Shown here: positions 41,631-50,303 of the stretch, piece by piece | How the letters are laid out: each line of letters opens with the position of its first letter | Position numbering within the stretch: position 1 is the first letter of the stretch | Origin: Marinobacter sp. THAF197a | GTDB taxonomy: Bacteria > Pseudomonadota > Gammaproteobacteria > Pseudomonadales > Oleiphilaceae | Length of the DNA stretch: 64,000 bases | Direction: 5' to 3' | Assembly: GCF_009363275.1 (NCBI RefSeq) | Contig: NZ_CP045324.1 | Span: 3,224,001-3,288,000, forward strand | Notes under the pieces: model-generated | The model's input: the letters and a program-made list of their open reading frames with translations, nothing else | What the model was told of the DNA's origin: nothing | Databases searched by the model: none | Program-made: the position numbers and the translations under genes

Positions 41631-42131
41631 ATGGCCTTTTCACTGCCTCCCATCGCGTCTTTGCACAGCCCATTACTGGAGCAATCAATCGCGGTTCTGA
41701 AAGAATACCTGCCTTCCCCGGCGCCACTGCTGGACACCATCGACCGCAACGTACCCGTCAGCTTCAAACAACTGGTTGCCGAAGCCCCGCTGAACCGCCT
41801 GTTTGCAGAAGCGCTGGCTGAGGGCGAGTTCGATGATTTTGAAGGCCGCACCATTCGGCTGGAGGTCAATGGAGGTCAACCAGGCATTACCATCGGTTTC
41901 TGGGCCGGCCGGCTTCGCGTTGTGGAAGGCCCAGGCGAAGCGACCATTCGGGGGTCCCTGGCAGCCTTCAAGACCCTGGCAGAGCGCCGGCAAGACCCGG
42001 ACCAGCTGTTTTTCCAGCGGCGCCTGGTGATTGAGGGGGATACCGAGCTGGGGCTGGCTTTGAAGAATCTTCTGGATAGTCTGGAGTGGGATTTGTCACC
42101 GCGCCGCCTACTGTTTCTCGAATCAGTCTGA
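41631..42131 (+). CDS. ubiT: UbiT, SCP2-domain lipid carrier for anaerobic ubiquinone synthesis
   Basis: This 166-residue protein carries an SCP2-like sterol-carrier fold (RLFAEALAEGEFDDFEGRTIRL, then ITIGFWAGRLRV and ATIRGSLAAFKTLAE, and the C-terminal VIEGDTELGLALKNLLDSL). The whole matches UbiT, which binds ubiquinone intermediates and is required with UbiU and UbiV for oxygen-independent ubiquinone synthesis. I chose the ATG at 41631 because GGAG is six bases upstream and the length fits. It is on the opposite strand to ubiUV and separated from them by ccdAB. Confidence 0.88.
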   Translation: MAFSLPPIASLHSPLLEQSIAVLKEYLPSPAPLLDTIDRNVPVSFKQLVAEAPLNRLFAEALAEGEFDDFEGRTIRLEVNGGQPGITIGFWAGRLRVVEGPGEATIRGSLAAFKTLAERRQDPDQLFFQRRLVIEGDTELGLALKNLLDSLEWDLSPRRLLFLESV

Positions 42132-42143
42132 GTCAGCGGGCTA

Positions 42144-42180
42144 TTGATGTGCAATTAACATGCGCATAAAATTGGCGCAT
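42144..42180 (+). promoter_or_regulatory. ccdAB promoter with overlapping palindromic operator
   Basis: TTGATG (42144-42149) and TAAAAT (42167-42172) are spaced by 17 bases, a good sigma-70 promoter. The inverted repeat ATGCGC ... GCGCAT spans 42160-42180 and covers the -10 box. This is where a CcdA or CcdA-CcdB complex would be expected to repress its own operon. Confidence 0.6.
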
Positions 42181-42202
42181 CGATCTGTGCAAGGACTGAA
42201 CC

Positions 42203-42448
42203 ATGCAATCCGCCCAAGCTACCAAATCCATACGAAAGCCAACGAACCTGTCGCTAGATAGTGCCCTCCTAAAAGAGGCGAAAGCTCTGGGAATCAATGT
42301 TTCACGATCAGCAGAGGCAGGGATCGCGGAGGCTGTGAAGCTACATAAACAGCAGAAGTGGTTGAAAGAAAATGCCACAGCCCTCGCAAGCTCTAATACA
42401 TACGTTGAAGCTAACGGCCTGCCTCTTGCACGGCACCGTCAGTTCTGA
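42203..42448 (+). CDS. ccdA: CcdA-type antitoxin
   Basis: This 81-residue antitoxin has a ribbon-helix-helix N-terminus (RKPTNLSLDSALLKEAKALG, then INVSRSAEAGIAEAV) and a C-terminal segment (WLKENATALASSNTYVEANG, then LPLARHRQF) that would wrap around CcdB; the length equals that of plasmid CcdA. Its stop overlaps the ccdB start by one base (TGATG). The pair inserts between ubiT and ubiV on the strand opposite ubiUV. Confidence 0.92.
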   Translation: MQSAQATKSIRKPTNLSLDSALLKEAKALGINVSRSAEAGIAEAVKLHKQQKWLKENATALASSNTYVEANGLPLARHRQF

Positions 42449-42747
42449 TGGCCCGTTTCGATATCTTTGAAAACAAGGATGGAGCTGGCTATCTGCTGGA
42501 TGTTCAGTCAGACCTTCTCAGTGGCTTGAACACCCGAGTTGTTGTGCCACTGCTGCCCAAATCTTCGGCGCCTTCCCCTGCCCAGAGGCTGAATCCTGTC
42601 TTTAACATTGAGGGCCAGGAGGTAGTCATGGCGACTCAGTATATGGCTGCTGTGCCTGAAGGCGAATTGCGTTTTGGCGCTGGCAGCCTTGCCGGGCAAC
42701 AAGATGAAATTTCCGCGGCGTTGGACATGCTGTTTTTAGGGTTTTGA
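42448..42747 (+). CDS. ccdB: CcdB-type toxin
   Basis: This 99-residue toxin of the CcdB family inhibits DNA gyrase in characterised members. The family pattern is visible: YLLDVQSDLLSGLNTRVVVPL, LNPVFNIEGQEVVMATQYMA, and the C-terminal DMLFLGF in place of the usual ending with Gly-Ile/Phe. A Trp close to the C-terminus, used by F-plasmid CcdB to contact gyrase, is not evident here (the C-terminal residues are LDMLFLGF), so activity on gyrase should be checked rather than assumed. It is translationally coupled to ccdA. Confidence 0.9.
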   Translation: MARFDIFENKDGAGYLLDVQSDLLSGLNTRVVVPLLPKSSAPSPAQRLNPVFNIEGQEVVMATQYMAAVPEGELRFGAGSLAGQQDEISAALDMLFLGF

Positions 42748-42805
42748 GACAGGAACTTCATGTTTTCAGTGGTTACAGGCCGTCATCAGGCCACACCGGC
42801 ACACA

Positions 42806-43696
42806 TCACGAAACAACCAAATCCATCCCCGGCCTGCCATACCAATACCCGTTGCACGGCGGCGCTTCCACCAGCTGCAGCGGATCAGTGGCTGGCACTT
42901 CCCCCCGGCGTACCTGGTCAAAGCGTTTGACTACCTCATCCATGCCCTGATGCTCCGGGCTCAAGCGCACGGTGCTCACGCCCATTCGTTCCATATCCGG
43001 CAACTCCCGCATCAGGTCATAGCGGGAGCCAGACAGGGTGGAGATGCCGTTCAGGCGGAACAACTCCTGACTTTCCCGGGATCGGAGCTCCATGCCATCC
43101 GGATGCTCCAAACATCGGAACTCGCAGTTGTCCTTGGGCAGGTTGTAATGGCGGGCAGTGAAGCAACGGGACGACCAGGCCAGCGGCAGGAAGCCCCAGG
43201 AGAATACCTCGGCGGGCAGATCCAGGCCTTCGGCCTTCAACTCCCTGATCAGCTGTTCCAGGGTTTCCTTCCCAAGCTCCACCGGCAGGTTCCAGCCCTG
43301 CAACCCCTGCCTGGCCAGGATTTTCAGGGTGGCGGTGTTGTAGATGTTCATGGACGGGCCGGTCACAAACGGAATCTTGTTGCGGATGGCCACCTGCAGG
43401 GCGCTCTGGTCGTTGGCTTCCACCAGGAAATCATCCTGTTCGCAGAACCGGCGCAGGCGGCGCAGGTCGGCTTCGGATTCAATCAGCGTGAGGGTGGAAA
43501 GCACCACGTTCTTGCCGCAGGCTTTCAGGTCCTGGGCCAGGTCAAGCCAGTCATCCGGTTTCAGTTCCCGGCGACGGGAACAGACCACCTCGCCAAGATA
43601 AATCGTATCTACCGGCCATTCAGCGGCCTTGGCGTAGAAGTCGAACACGGACTGCTTGGACCAGAACCACAGAATCGGGCCAAGGGATAGTTTCAT
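42806..43696 (-). CDS. ubiV: UbiV, U32-family iron-sulfur protein for anaerobic ubiquinone synthesis
   Basis: This 296-residue protein is related to U32 peptidases. The four Cys ligands of the 4Fe-4S cluster are visible at C39 (GEVVCSRR), C178 (SSRCFTAR), C191 and C195 (DNCEFRC), which match the UbiV spacing I remember from E. coli. UbiUV act together in oxygen-independent hydroxylation of the ubiquinone ring. The start at 43696 gives the family N-terminus MKLSLGPILW. It lies 16 bases after ubiU on the same strand. Confidence 0.94.
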   Translation of the reverse strand: MKLSLGPILWFWSKQSVFDFYAKAAEWPVDTIYLGEVVCSRRRELKPDDWLDLAQDLKACGKNVVLSTLTLIESEADLRRLRRFCEQDDFLVEANDQSALQVAIRNKIPFVTGPSMNIYNTATLKILARQGLQGWNLPVELGKETLEQLIRELKAEGLDLPAEVFSWGFLPLAWSSRCFTARHYNLPKDNCEFRCLEHPDGMELRSRESQELFRLNGISTLSGSRYDLMRELPDMERMGVSTVRLSPEHQGMDEVVKRFDQVRRGEVPATDPLQLVEAPPCNGYWYGRPGMDLVVS

Positions 43697-43712
43697 CATG
43701 ATCAGCTGAACC

Positions 43713-44708
43713 TTATTTCCACTTGCGGTGATAAGCGCCAATGGTGGTCAGGCCACCCTCGGACAGCCCGGCCAGCGTCTGATTCCACTGGCTCTCTACG
43801 GAAAACACGCCCGGTGTTGCCTCCAGCCGATCCAGCGCCTGGCGCCAGGTGCGGGCCACGTCGGCAATGTAGGCAGGGCTGCGTTGGCGCCCTTCGATCT
43901 TCACCGCGCTGATGCCCAGCTCTTTGAGCTCAGGCAGCAGGTCCAGGGTATTGAGGCTGACCGGCTCTTCAATGGCGTGATAGACACTGCCCTCCACTTC
44001 AAAGCGGCCCTTACACAGGGTTGGGTAACCGGCCGACTCGCCCTGGCCATAACGGTCGATCAAGACATCGTTCAGGCGGGATTCGAGACCTTGCGGGGTT
44101 TCCTGCCAGCGCACGGCTTTGGCGGGCGAGCAGGCGCCTCGTGTGTTGGGAGACTCATCGGTGAGATAGGAAGACAGGTAACAACGGCCCTCCGCCATGA
44201 TGCACAGACTGCCGAAGGCGAACACTTCCAGCTCCACCGGGCTGTGTTTGGCAACGCCCCTCACCTGATCAATGGACAGTACACGGGGCAGAACCGCCCG
44301 GCGGATATCGAAGTTGTCTTTATAGAACGAGAGGGCTTCGTGGCTGGTGGCAGAGCCCTGTACCGACAAATGGCGAGGGGTGTCCGGATATTTGCTGGCG
44401 GCGTACTCCAGCAGGCCCATATCGGCCAGGATGATGGCGTCCACACCCAGATTCGCGGCGCGGTCCACCGCACCCTTCCATTGTTCCCAGCCATCAGGCT
44501 GCGGATAGGTATTGATGGCACAGAATACCCGGCTGCCCTTGGAGTGGGCGTATTCAATGCCCTCCCCTGCGCGTTTTTCGTTGAAGTTCAGGCCAGCAAA
44601 CTGGCGGGCATTGGTGCTGTCGCGAAAGCCGAAGTACACCGCATCGGCGCCGTTATCGATGGCGGTTTTCAGTGCGGGAAGGCTACCGGCGGGGCAGACA
44701 AGTTCCAT
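43713..44708 (-). CDS. ubiU: UbiU, U32-family iron-sulfur protein for anaerobic ubiquinone synthesis
   Basis: This 331-residue partner of UbiV begins MELVCPAGSLPALK. Cys ligands are at C169, C176, C193 and C232, the same positions as in E. coli UbiU as I recall. The start at 44708 follows GGAGAA. It is the first gene of ubiUV. An FNR-type dyad is centred 63 bases upstream, consistent with the known anaerobic control of ubiUV in enterobacteria. The divergent neighbour is a chemoreceptor gene. Confidence 0.95.
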   Translation of the reverse strand: MELVCPAGSLPALKTAIDNGADAVYFGFRDSTNARQFAGLNFNEKRAGEGIEYAHSKGSRVFCAINTYPQPDGWEQWKGAVDRAANLGVDAIILADMGLLEYAASKYPDTPRHLSVQGSATSHEALSFYKDNFDIRRAVLPRVLSIDQVRGVAKHSPVELEVFAFGSLCIMAEGRCYLSSYLTDESPNTRGACSPAKAVRWQETPQGLESRLNDVLIDRYGQGESAGYPTLCKGRFEVEGSVYHAIEEPVSLNTLDLLPELKELGISAVKIEGRQRSPAYIADVARTWRQALDRLEATPGVFSVESQWNQTLAGLSEGGLTTIGAYHRKWK

Positions 44709-44764
44709 GGTTTTCTCCGCTGAAAGACGTGCCGGCACCATACCCGCCATGCCACTAAGGCACC

Positions 44765-44778
44765 TTGACCTTTGTCAG
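44765..44778 (-). promoter_or_regulatory. FNR/ANR-type site upstream of ubiUV
   Basis: TTGACCTTTGTCAG on the plus strand is a 9-of-10 match to TTGACnnnnGTCAA. Its centre is 63 bases upstream of the ubiU ATG, so activation at -41.5 would give a leader of about 22 bases. This is an ideal geometry for anaerobic activation. Confidence 0.72.
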
Positions 44779-44991
44779 CGGAGCGGGCGATAACCGCCTT
44801 CTACCCCAAAAGCAGTACTCTACGCAGTTGCCCGTACAGGACCATTTTTTCTAACCAGGCCATACAGATAGCATTACTTTACAGGCACTTACAAAGCCCA
44901 ACCTACCCCATCAGCTACCCCGATTCGTGAATACCCTCGGCTGCTACACTTGCCCACAATGGACGAATTAATTTAGTGAAGGGGATCTTCC

Positions 44992-47013
44992 ATGTCATTC
45001 CTTAATAACCTCTCCATGCGGGGCAAGCTCATTACCCTGGTGCTACCCGCATTGCTGGTCATTGTGTTCTTTGCCGCTTTCAGCATCAGCCGTAATGCTG
45101 ACGATCTAAGCAACATGCGACAACTTCAGGCCATGGTGAATCTGGCAGAACTGGGTGACCCCCTGATTGAATCCCTGCAGAAGGAACGTGGGCGATCCGC
45201 TGTTCTGCTTTCCAGTGCTGCCGGAAGCAATGGCGAACAACAGGCTCGGAGGGAACTCAATGCCCAGCGGCAAGAGACCGACCGGAGCCTGCGAGACTAC
45301 CGCCTGGGCGTTCAGCAACTGGCGTCGGATTCCGAGTTTGATGGAGCCATCAATGCCAGTATTGACCAGTTTGAGCAGCAGCTTGCCGCCCTTGGCCGGC
45401 TGCGCCAGAGTCTGGACAACCGCAGCATCAGCGGTGCTGAATCCGCCAGCACCTATACCCGGATGATCATGGAAGTGCTGAACCGGGTTCCGCTGCTGGT
45501 TCGCCGGTCAACCGACCCTGACCTTACCCGGCAGATCAATGGCTACTTCGCTCTGGCTGAAGCAGCCGAGATGGCCGGGCGGGAGCGTGCCAACGGTGCG
45601 GCTCTGGTCCGTTCCGGTGACTTTGACCTGCCCACGCTCGGGCGAATCACCGGCATGAGCGGGCAACAGGATGCTTATCTGAATTCGGCCATCAGCATGT
45701 TGCCGGCGAACTCCGGCATTCGGGCCGATATTGCCCGGCTGCCAGAACTGCCAGCCAGCCGTGAGTTTCAGAACCAGCGCGAAACTCTGTTGAGCAGTCC
45801 TTCCGGCATGTATGCTCTGGATGCCAGCGAGTGGTTCAGCACCGCCACCAAGCGCATCGAAGCCATGAACGGCATCCGGAGCCAGATGCTGGCAGAGGTA
45901 GAGAGTTCCTCTGTTGAGGCCGTTACCGATGCCCGAACCGCCTTGATCGGAGCATCCGTGATTGCCGCCGGTGCCATCGCGCTTGTGATCATTCTGATGA
46001 TGGTGATTATCCACGCCATTCATAATCAGGTGTCTGCCCTGTTGAACGGTGTGCGCTACGCCATGGACAACAAGGATCTGACCCAGCATATCCCGGTGTC
46101 CAGCCAGGACGAAACCGGCACTATTGCCAAGGCCGTCAACGAACTGTTCGGCCGGTTCAGCGATGCCCTGATGCAGATCGATAAGGCCAGCGTGCAACTG
46201 GCCACGGCCACCGAAGAAACCAGCTCCACCGCGGGCCAGAATTCCAGCCAGATCAAGAATCAGCAACAGCAGATTGAGCAGGTGGCGGCGGCCACCGAAG
46301 AAATGTCCGCCACCTCGGAGGAAATCTCCCAGAACACCCAACAGGTTGCAGACGCTTCCAACAGCGCCATGGAGAAGAGCCGGACCGGTGAGCAGGTTCT
46401 GCACTCAAGCGTTAAGCAAATCCGCACCCTGGCGCAATCGGTTCAGGAAGTGAATCAGGTGATCGAAGAGCTGGAGGAACGCAGCGGCACCATCAGTGAA
46501 GTGGTGGATGTCATCCGTAAAGTAGCCGACCAGACCAACCTGCTGGCTCTGAATGCTGCCATCGAGGCGGCACGGGCTGGCGAGCATGGCCGCGGCTTTG
46601 CGGTAGTAGCCGATGAGGTACGGACCCTGGCACAACAAACTCATGAATCGACCACCCAGATTGAAGACATTATTAACGGCTTCAAGAACATTACCGACAG
46701 CGCCAGCCGATCCATTGTTGCCAGCCACAAGCTTGCCAACCAGACCAGCGAACAGGCCTCTGAAATGGAGAAAACCTTCGCTGACATCCTTACCGATGTG
46801 AACAGCATCTCCGACATGGCCACCCAGATTGCCACTGCGTCGGAACAGCAGGTTGCTGTAACACGGGAGCTGGCCAGCAGCATGGAGTCGGTCAGCGAAG
46901 CGGCCATTCTGACCCTGACCGGATCACAGGAGATCAATCAGGTGACCCAGGAGCAGGCCAGGCTTGCCCGAAAACTGCAGGATCTGGCCAACGAGTTCAA
47001 AGTGGCCAGTTAA
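44992..47013 (+). CDS. Methyl-accepting chemotaxis protein with NIT (nitrate/nitrite-sensing) domain
   Basis: This 673-residue receptor has a first membrane segment near residues 12-32 and a long all-helical periplasmic NIT-type domain (LQKERGRSAVLLSS, and GYFALAEAAEMAGRERANGA), a second membrane segment near 318-340, HAMP, and a signalling domain whose tip reads VADQTNLLALNAAIEAARAG. There is no C-terminal CheR-binding pentapeptide (the end is FKVAS). NIT domains are proposed to sense nitrate or nitrite. Its position beside ubiUV and near nar fits nitrate taxis, but ligand binding is inferred. A bidirectional terminator separates it from hemN. Confidence 0.9.
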   Translation: MSFLNNLSMRGKLITLVLPALLVIVFFAAFSISRNADDLSNMRQLQAMVNLAELGDPLIESLQKERGRSAVLLSSAAGSNGEQQARRELNAQRQETDRSLRDYRLGVQQLASDSEFDGAINASIDQFEQQLAALGRLRQSLDNRSISGAESASTYTRMIMEVLNRVPLLVRRSTDPDLTRQINGYFALAEAAEMAGRERANGAALVRSGDFDLPTLGRITGMSGQQDAYLNSAISMLPANSGIRADIARLPELPASREFQNQRETLLSSPSGMYALDASEWFSTATKRIEAMNGIRSQMLAEVESSSVEAVTDARTALIGASVIAAGAIALVIILMMVIIHAIHNQVSALLNGVRYAMDNKDLTQHIPVSSQDETGTIAKAVNELFGRFSDALMQIDKASVQLATATEETSSTAGQNSSQIKNQQQQIEQVAAATEEMSATSEEISQNTQQVADASNSAMEKSRTGEQVLHSSVKQIRTLAQSVQEVNQVIEELEERSGTISEVVDVIRKVADQTNLLALNAAIEAARAGEHGRGFAVVADEVRTLAQQTHESTTQIEDIINGFKNITDSASRSIVASHKLANQTSEQASEMEKTFADILTDVNSISDMATQIATASEQQVAVTRELASSMESVSEAAILTLTGSQEINQVTQEQARLARKLQDLANEFKVAS

Positions 47014-47025
47014 GTCTCCAGTTAA

Positions 47026-47063
47026 AACCAACAAGGGCTGCCATTTGGCAGCCCTTGTTGGTT
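47026..47063. terminator. Bidirectional hairpin terminator between mcp and hemN
   Basis: A perfect 17-base stem (AACCAACAAGGGCTGCC and its complement) closes a 4-base ATTT loop. The outer A/T-rich ends give U-rich tails on both strands. It sits 13 bases after the chemoreceptor stop and 20 before the end of hemN. Confidence 0.9.
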
Positions 47064-47082
47064 CTGTTTACAGCAAACCCGG

Positions 47083-48492
47083 TCAGATAATCCGGGAGAA
47101 CCGCTGGCTGGCGCCTTCCTTGCGGTAAAGGTCAAAGATCTGGCAAATCGCCCGGATCAGCAAGCGGCCTGCCGGCTGCACCTGCAGCACGCCACCATCA
47201 TCACCAATCAGTTCGTCCTGAATCATCGGCTTCAGGCGATTCAGTTCATCCGCGAAGTACCGATCAAAGTCTTCGCTCCATTTATCTGCAAACAGTTTGC
47301 GATCCAGGCGGAACTGGCAGATCAATTGTCCGATCACCCACCGGCGAATCCGGTCATCCCGGCTCAAACCAACGCCACGAACGATCGCCAGTTGCCCCGC
47401 ATCAATGGAGGCTTCCCAGGACGGCAAGTCATGGTTGTTCTGGAAATAGGCGTCGTCAGTCTGGCCGATGGCAGACACCCCCAGAGACACCAGATCGCAA
47501 TCCGAATGGGTGGTGTAGCCCTGGAAGTTCCGATGCAACCGGCCTTCGCGCTGGGCCACGGCCAGGCTGTCGTCCGGCTTGGCAAAGTGGTCCATGCCGA
47601 TATATTCGTAACCGGCTTCCAGCAGGCGGTTGATGGTGTTGTGCAGAATGGTCAGCTTCTGCTGCGGGCTTGGCAGAGTGTCGGCCTGAATCCGGGTTTG
47701 CGGGTAGAAGCGGTCCGGCAGGTGCGCGTAGCTGAACACGGAGAGCCTGTCCGGGGACATCTCGATCACCGATTCCAGGGTTTGTGCAAAGCTTTCCGGG
47801 GTCTGGTACGGCAGGCCGTAGATCAGATCCAGGTTAATGGAGCGGAAGCCAATGCGACGGGCTTCGCTCAAAACCGCCTCGGTCATGTCCCTGGGCTGAA
47901 TACGGTTAACCGCCTTTTGCACTTCCGGGTTTACATCCTGAACGCCAAGGCTGATGCGATTAAAACCCAACTCCCACAGGGTCGACAGGGTATTCTGGTC
48001 CACTTCCCGGGGGTCAATCTCGACGCTGTAATCCCGCTCATCGCCAGACTGCAGGTTAAACAGTTCAGCGTAACCGGCCATCAGGTGCTGCATCACATCC
48101 CTGGGCAGGAACGTCGGCGTGCCGCCGCCCCAATGCAACTGTTGCACCGGGCGATCAGCCCCGAACAGTTTTGACTGGATAGCGGCTTCTTTCAGCACAC
48201 GCTCCACGTAAGGCATGGCCTTGTCGCGCTTTTTGGTGATCACCTTGTTGCAGGCACAGTAGTAGCAAAGGTGCGCGCAGAACGGCAGGTGCGTGTACAA
48301 AGAGATAGGGCCACCAGACGCCTTGCTGCGGCCGGCCGCTTTCACCATGTCTTCTATGCCGTACTTCTGGGTGAACTCGACCGCCGTGGGGTAAGACGTA
48401 TAGCGGGGACCACTGAGGTCATAGCGGCGAATCAGTGCCTCATCCCAGATGAAGGCGGGCAGGTTGTTTTCTGCAGCGTTGTTGGAAGCCAT
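47083..48492 (-). CDS. hemN: Oxygen-independent coproporphyrinogen III oxidase HemN
   Basis: This 469-residue radical SAM enzyme decarboxylates coproporphyrinogen III without oxygen in haem synthesis. The cluster motif is FCAHLCYYCAC (CxxxCxxC plus the extra Cys). The Gly-rich LHWGGGTPTFL, the dimer contact SVEIDPREVD and the C-terminal HemN domain follow. I chose the ATG at 48492; the upstream frame begins at 48537 without a ribosome site. An FNR-type site lies about 80 bases upstream, so anaerobic induction is likely. It is divergent from a photolyase-family gene. Confidence 0.95.
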   Translation of the reverse strand: MASNNAAENNLPAFIWDEALIRRYDLSGPRYTSYPTAVEFTQKYGIEDMVKAAGRSKASGGPISLYTHLPFCAHLCYYCACNKVITKKRDKAMPYVERVLKEAAIQSKLFGADRPVQQLHWGGGTPTFLPRDVMQHLMAGYAELFNLQSGDERDYSVEIDPREVDQNTLSTLWELGFNRISLGVQDVNPEVQKAVNRIQPRDMTEAVLSEARRIGFRSINLDLIYGLPYQTPESFAQTLESVIEMSPDRLSVFSYAHLPDRFYPQTRIQADTLPSPQQKLTILHNTINRLLEAGYEYIGMDHFAKPDDSLAVAQREGRLHRNFQGYTTHSDCDLVSLGVSAIGQTDDAYFQNNHDLPSWEASIDAGQLAIVRGVGLSRDDRIRRWVIGQLICQFRLDRKLFADKWSEDFDRYFADELNRLKPMIQDELIGDDGGVLQVQPAGRLLIRAICQIFDLYRKEGASQRFSRII

Positions 48493-48567
48493 AGTTAAAA
48501 CTCTGTCGTCAGAAAAGATCGGCAAGCCGGAAAGCATCCATTATGCCCTATCGGCCCCGAGCATCAG

Positions 48568-48581
48568 TTGATGCGTATCAT
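48568..48581 (-). promoter_or_regulatory. FNR/ANR-type site upstream of hemN
   Basis: TTGATGCGTATCAT matches TTGATnnnnATCAA at 9 of 10 positions. Its centre is 82 bases upstream of hemN, which allows activation at -41.5 with a leader of about 40 bases. It is also 95 bases before the divergent photolyase-family gene. Confidence 0.72.
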
Positions 48582-48675
48582 CTGGAGTCTATCAGCATAG
48601 CCACTGAACCACCCTTGCGCCCATGGCGTATTCAGCCTACCCCTTTGGGATAATGCCAACACCGGAGCCGATGCC

Positions 48676-50208
48676 ATGGCCAACCTGATTCTGATTCTCG
48701 GCGACCAGCTGAGCCACCAGCTTTCTGCACTCGAAGGCGCAGATAAAGACAACGATCGGGTGGTGATGGCGGAAGTCCATGACGAGGCCAGCTACACCAA
48801 TCACCACAAGAAAAAGCTGATATACATTTTCAGCGTCATGCGCCACTTCGCCCGGGAACTGGAACAACAAGGTTGGCACGTGCATTACCAGCGCTACCAT
48901 CCGGATAACCCGGAGAAATCCCTGGAAGCGGTTGTTTCAAAACTCGCAGCAGAGCACAGGCCCGAGAAACTGATCACCACCGAGTGCGGTGAATGGCGGC
49001 TGCACTCGCAGATCAGCCAGTGGCACGAACACCTGGGTATTCCAGTGGAGATTCGGCCAGACACCCGCTTTGTGTGCCGCAAACAGGAGTTCGCCGACTG
49101 GGCCAAGGGTCGCAAACAACTGCGCATGGAATTTTTTTATCGGGAAATGCGCAAAAAAACCGGTCTGCTGATGACACCCGAAGGCAAACCGGAGGGCGGC
49201 CAGTGGAATTTCGATTCCGACAATCGCAAGAAATGGTCCGGCAAGCCGCCAGCACCGGCGCCGTTTCGCATAGAGCCCGATTCAATAACTCGTGAAGTGG
49301 CCCAACTGGTGGAGGAACACTTTCCCGACCACTTCGGCACCACGGAAGACTTCCACTTTGCCGTTACTGCAGACCAGGCCCAGGCAGCACTGAAACACTT
49401 TATCGACTTCGCCCTGCCCTGTTTCGGTGACTATCAGGATGCGCTATCCGACCACGAAGACTGGTTGTTCCACTCCATCCTGTCGCCCTACCTCAACACC
49501 GGGCTGCTGGGCCCGACCGACGCTTGTCAGGCGGTGGTTCAAGCCTGGTATGCCGGCCGGGCGCCGCTGAACGCGGTAGAGGGGTTTATCCGCCAGATCA
49601 TCGGGTGGCGCGAGTTTGTGCGCGGCATCTACTGGTTGCTGATGCCGGGTTACGCCAAAGAGAACCGACTGAACAACCAGCGCAGCCTGCCCTGGTTTTA
49701 CTGGACCGGCGAAACCAAAATGCGCTGTATGCACAAGGCCATTGATGCCACCGCCCGAAACGCCTATGCCCATCACATCCAGCGCCTGATGGTGACCGGC
49801 AACTTCGCCCTGCTGGCCGGCATACACCCGGAGGAGATCTGTGACTGGTACCTGGCGGTCTACATCGACGCCTTCGACTGGGTGGAACTGCCCAATACCC
49901 TGGGCATGGTGATGCACGCCGATGGCGGCTATCTGGGCTCCAAACCCTACGCCGCCAGCGGCAAATACATCCAGCGGATGTCGGACCACTGCCAGAACTG
50001 CCATTACCGGGTGCAGGATGCCACTGGAGAGAAAGCCTGCCCGTTTAATGCACTTTACTGGCATTTTATCGACCGCCATCGGGATGACTTTGCCAACAAT
50101 CCGCGAATGGCCATGATGTATCGGAACTGGGATAAACAGCCAGATGAGCGACGCAGTGCCATTCTACGCCGCGGGGAGTGGCTGCTGGCCAATCTGGAGC
50201 ATCTGTAA
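48676..50208 (+). CDS. Iron-sulfur bacterial cryptochrome/photolyase (FeS-BCP, PhrB/CryB-like)
   Basis: This 510-residue flavoprotein is of the prokaryotic (6-4) photolyase class. It begins with NLILILGDQLS and has conserved blocks such as FIRQIIGWREFVRGIYW. The 4Fe-4S ligands are visible at C351 and at C439, C442 and C455, whose spacing of 3 and 13 agrees with Agrobacterium PhrB. It probably repairs (6-4) photoproducts or senses blue light. The neighbours (second photolyase-family gene, DUF2256) suggest a light/DNA-repair cluster. It is divergent from hemN. Confidence 0.93.
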   Translation: MANLILILGDQLSHQLSALEGADKDNDRVVMAEVHDEASYTNHHKKKLIYIFSVMRHFARELEQQGWHVHYQRYHPDNPEKSLEAVVSKLAAEHRPEKLITTECGEWRLHSQISQWHEHLGIPVEIRPDTRFVCRKQEFADWAKGRKQLRMEFFYREMRKKTGLLMTPEGKPEGGQWNFDSDNRKKWSGKPPAPAPFRIEPDSITREVAQLVEEHFPDHFGTTEDFHFAVTADQAQAALKHFIDFALPCFGDYQDALSDHEDWLFHSILSPYLNTGLLGPTDACQAVVQAWYAGRAPLNAVEGFIRQIIGWREFVRGIYWLLMPGYAKENRLNNQRSLPWFYWTGETKMRCMHKAIDATARNAYAHHIQRLMVTGNFALLAGIHPEEICDWYLAVYIDAFDWVELPNTLGMVMHADGGYLGSKPYAASGKYIQRMSDHCQNCHYRVQDATGEKACPFNALYWHFIDRHRDDFANNPRMAMMYRNWDKQPDERRSAILRRGEWLLANLEHL

Positions 50209-50303
50209 CCTGACTCAGCTTAACGGCTAAGGGATAATCGGCCGATTGGCTGCTATGCTGTAACATCAGTAAATTGTCAGCAACAAGGACGCTGGAGAGC
50301 GGC

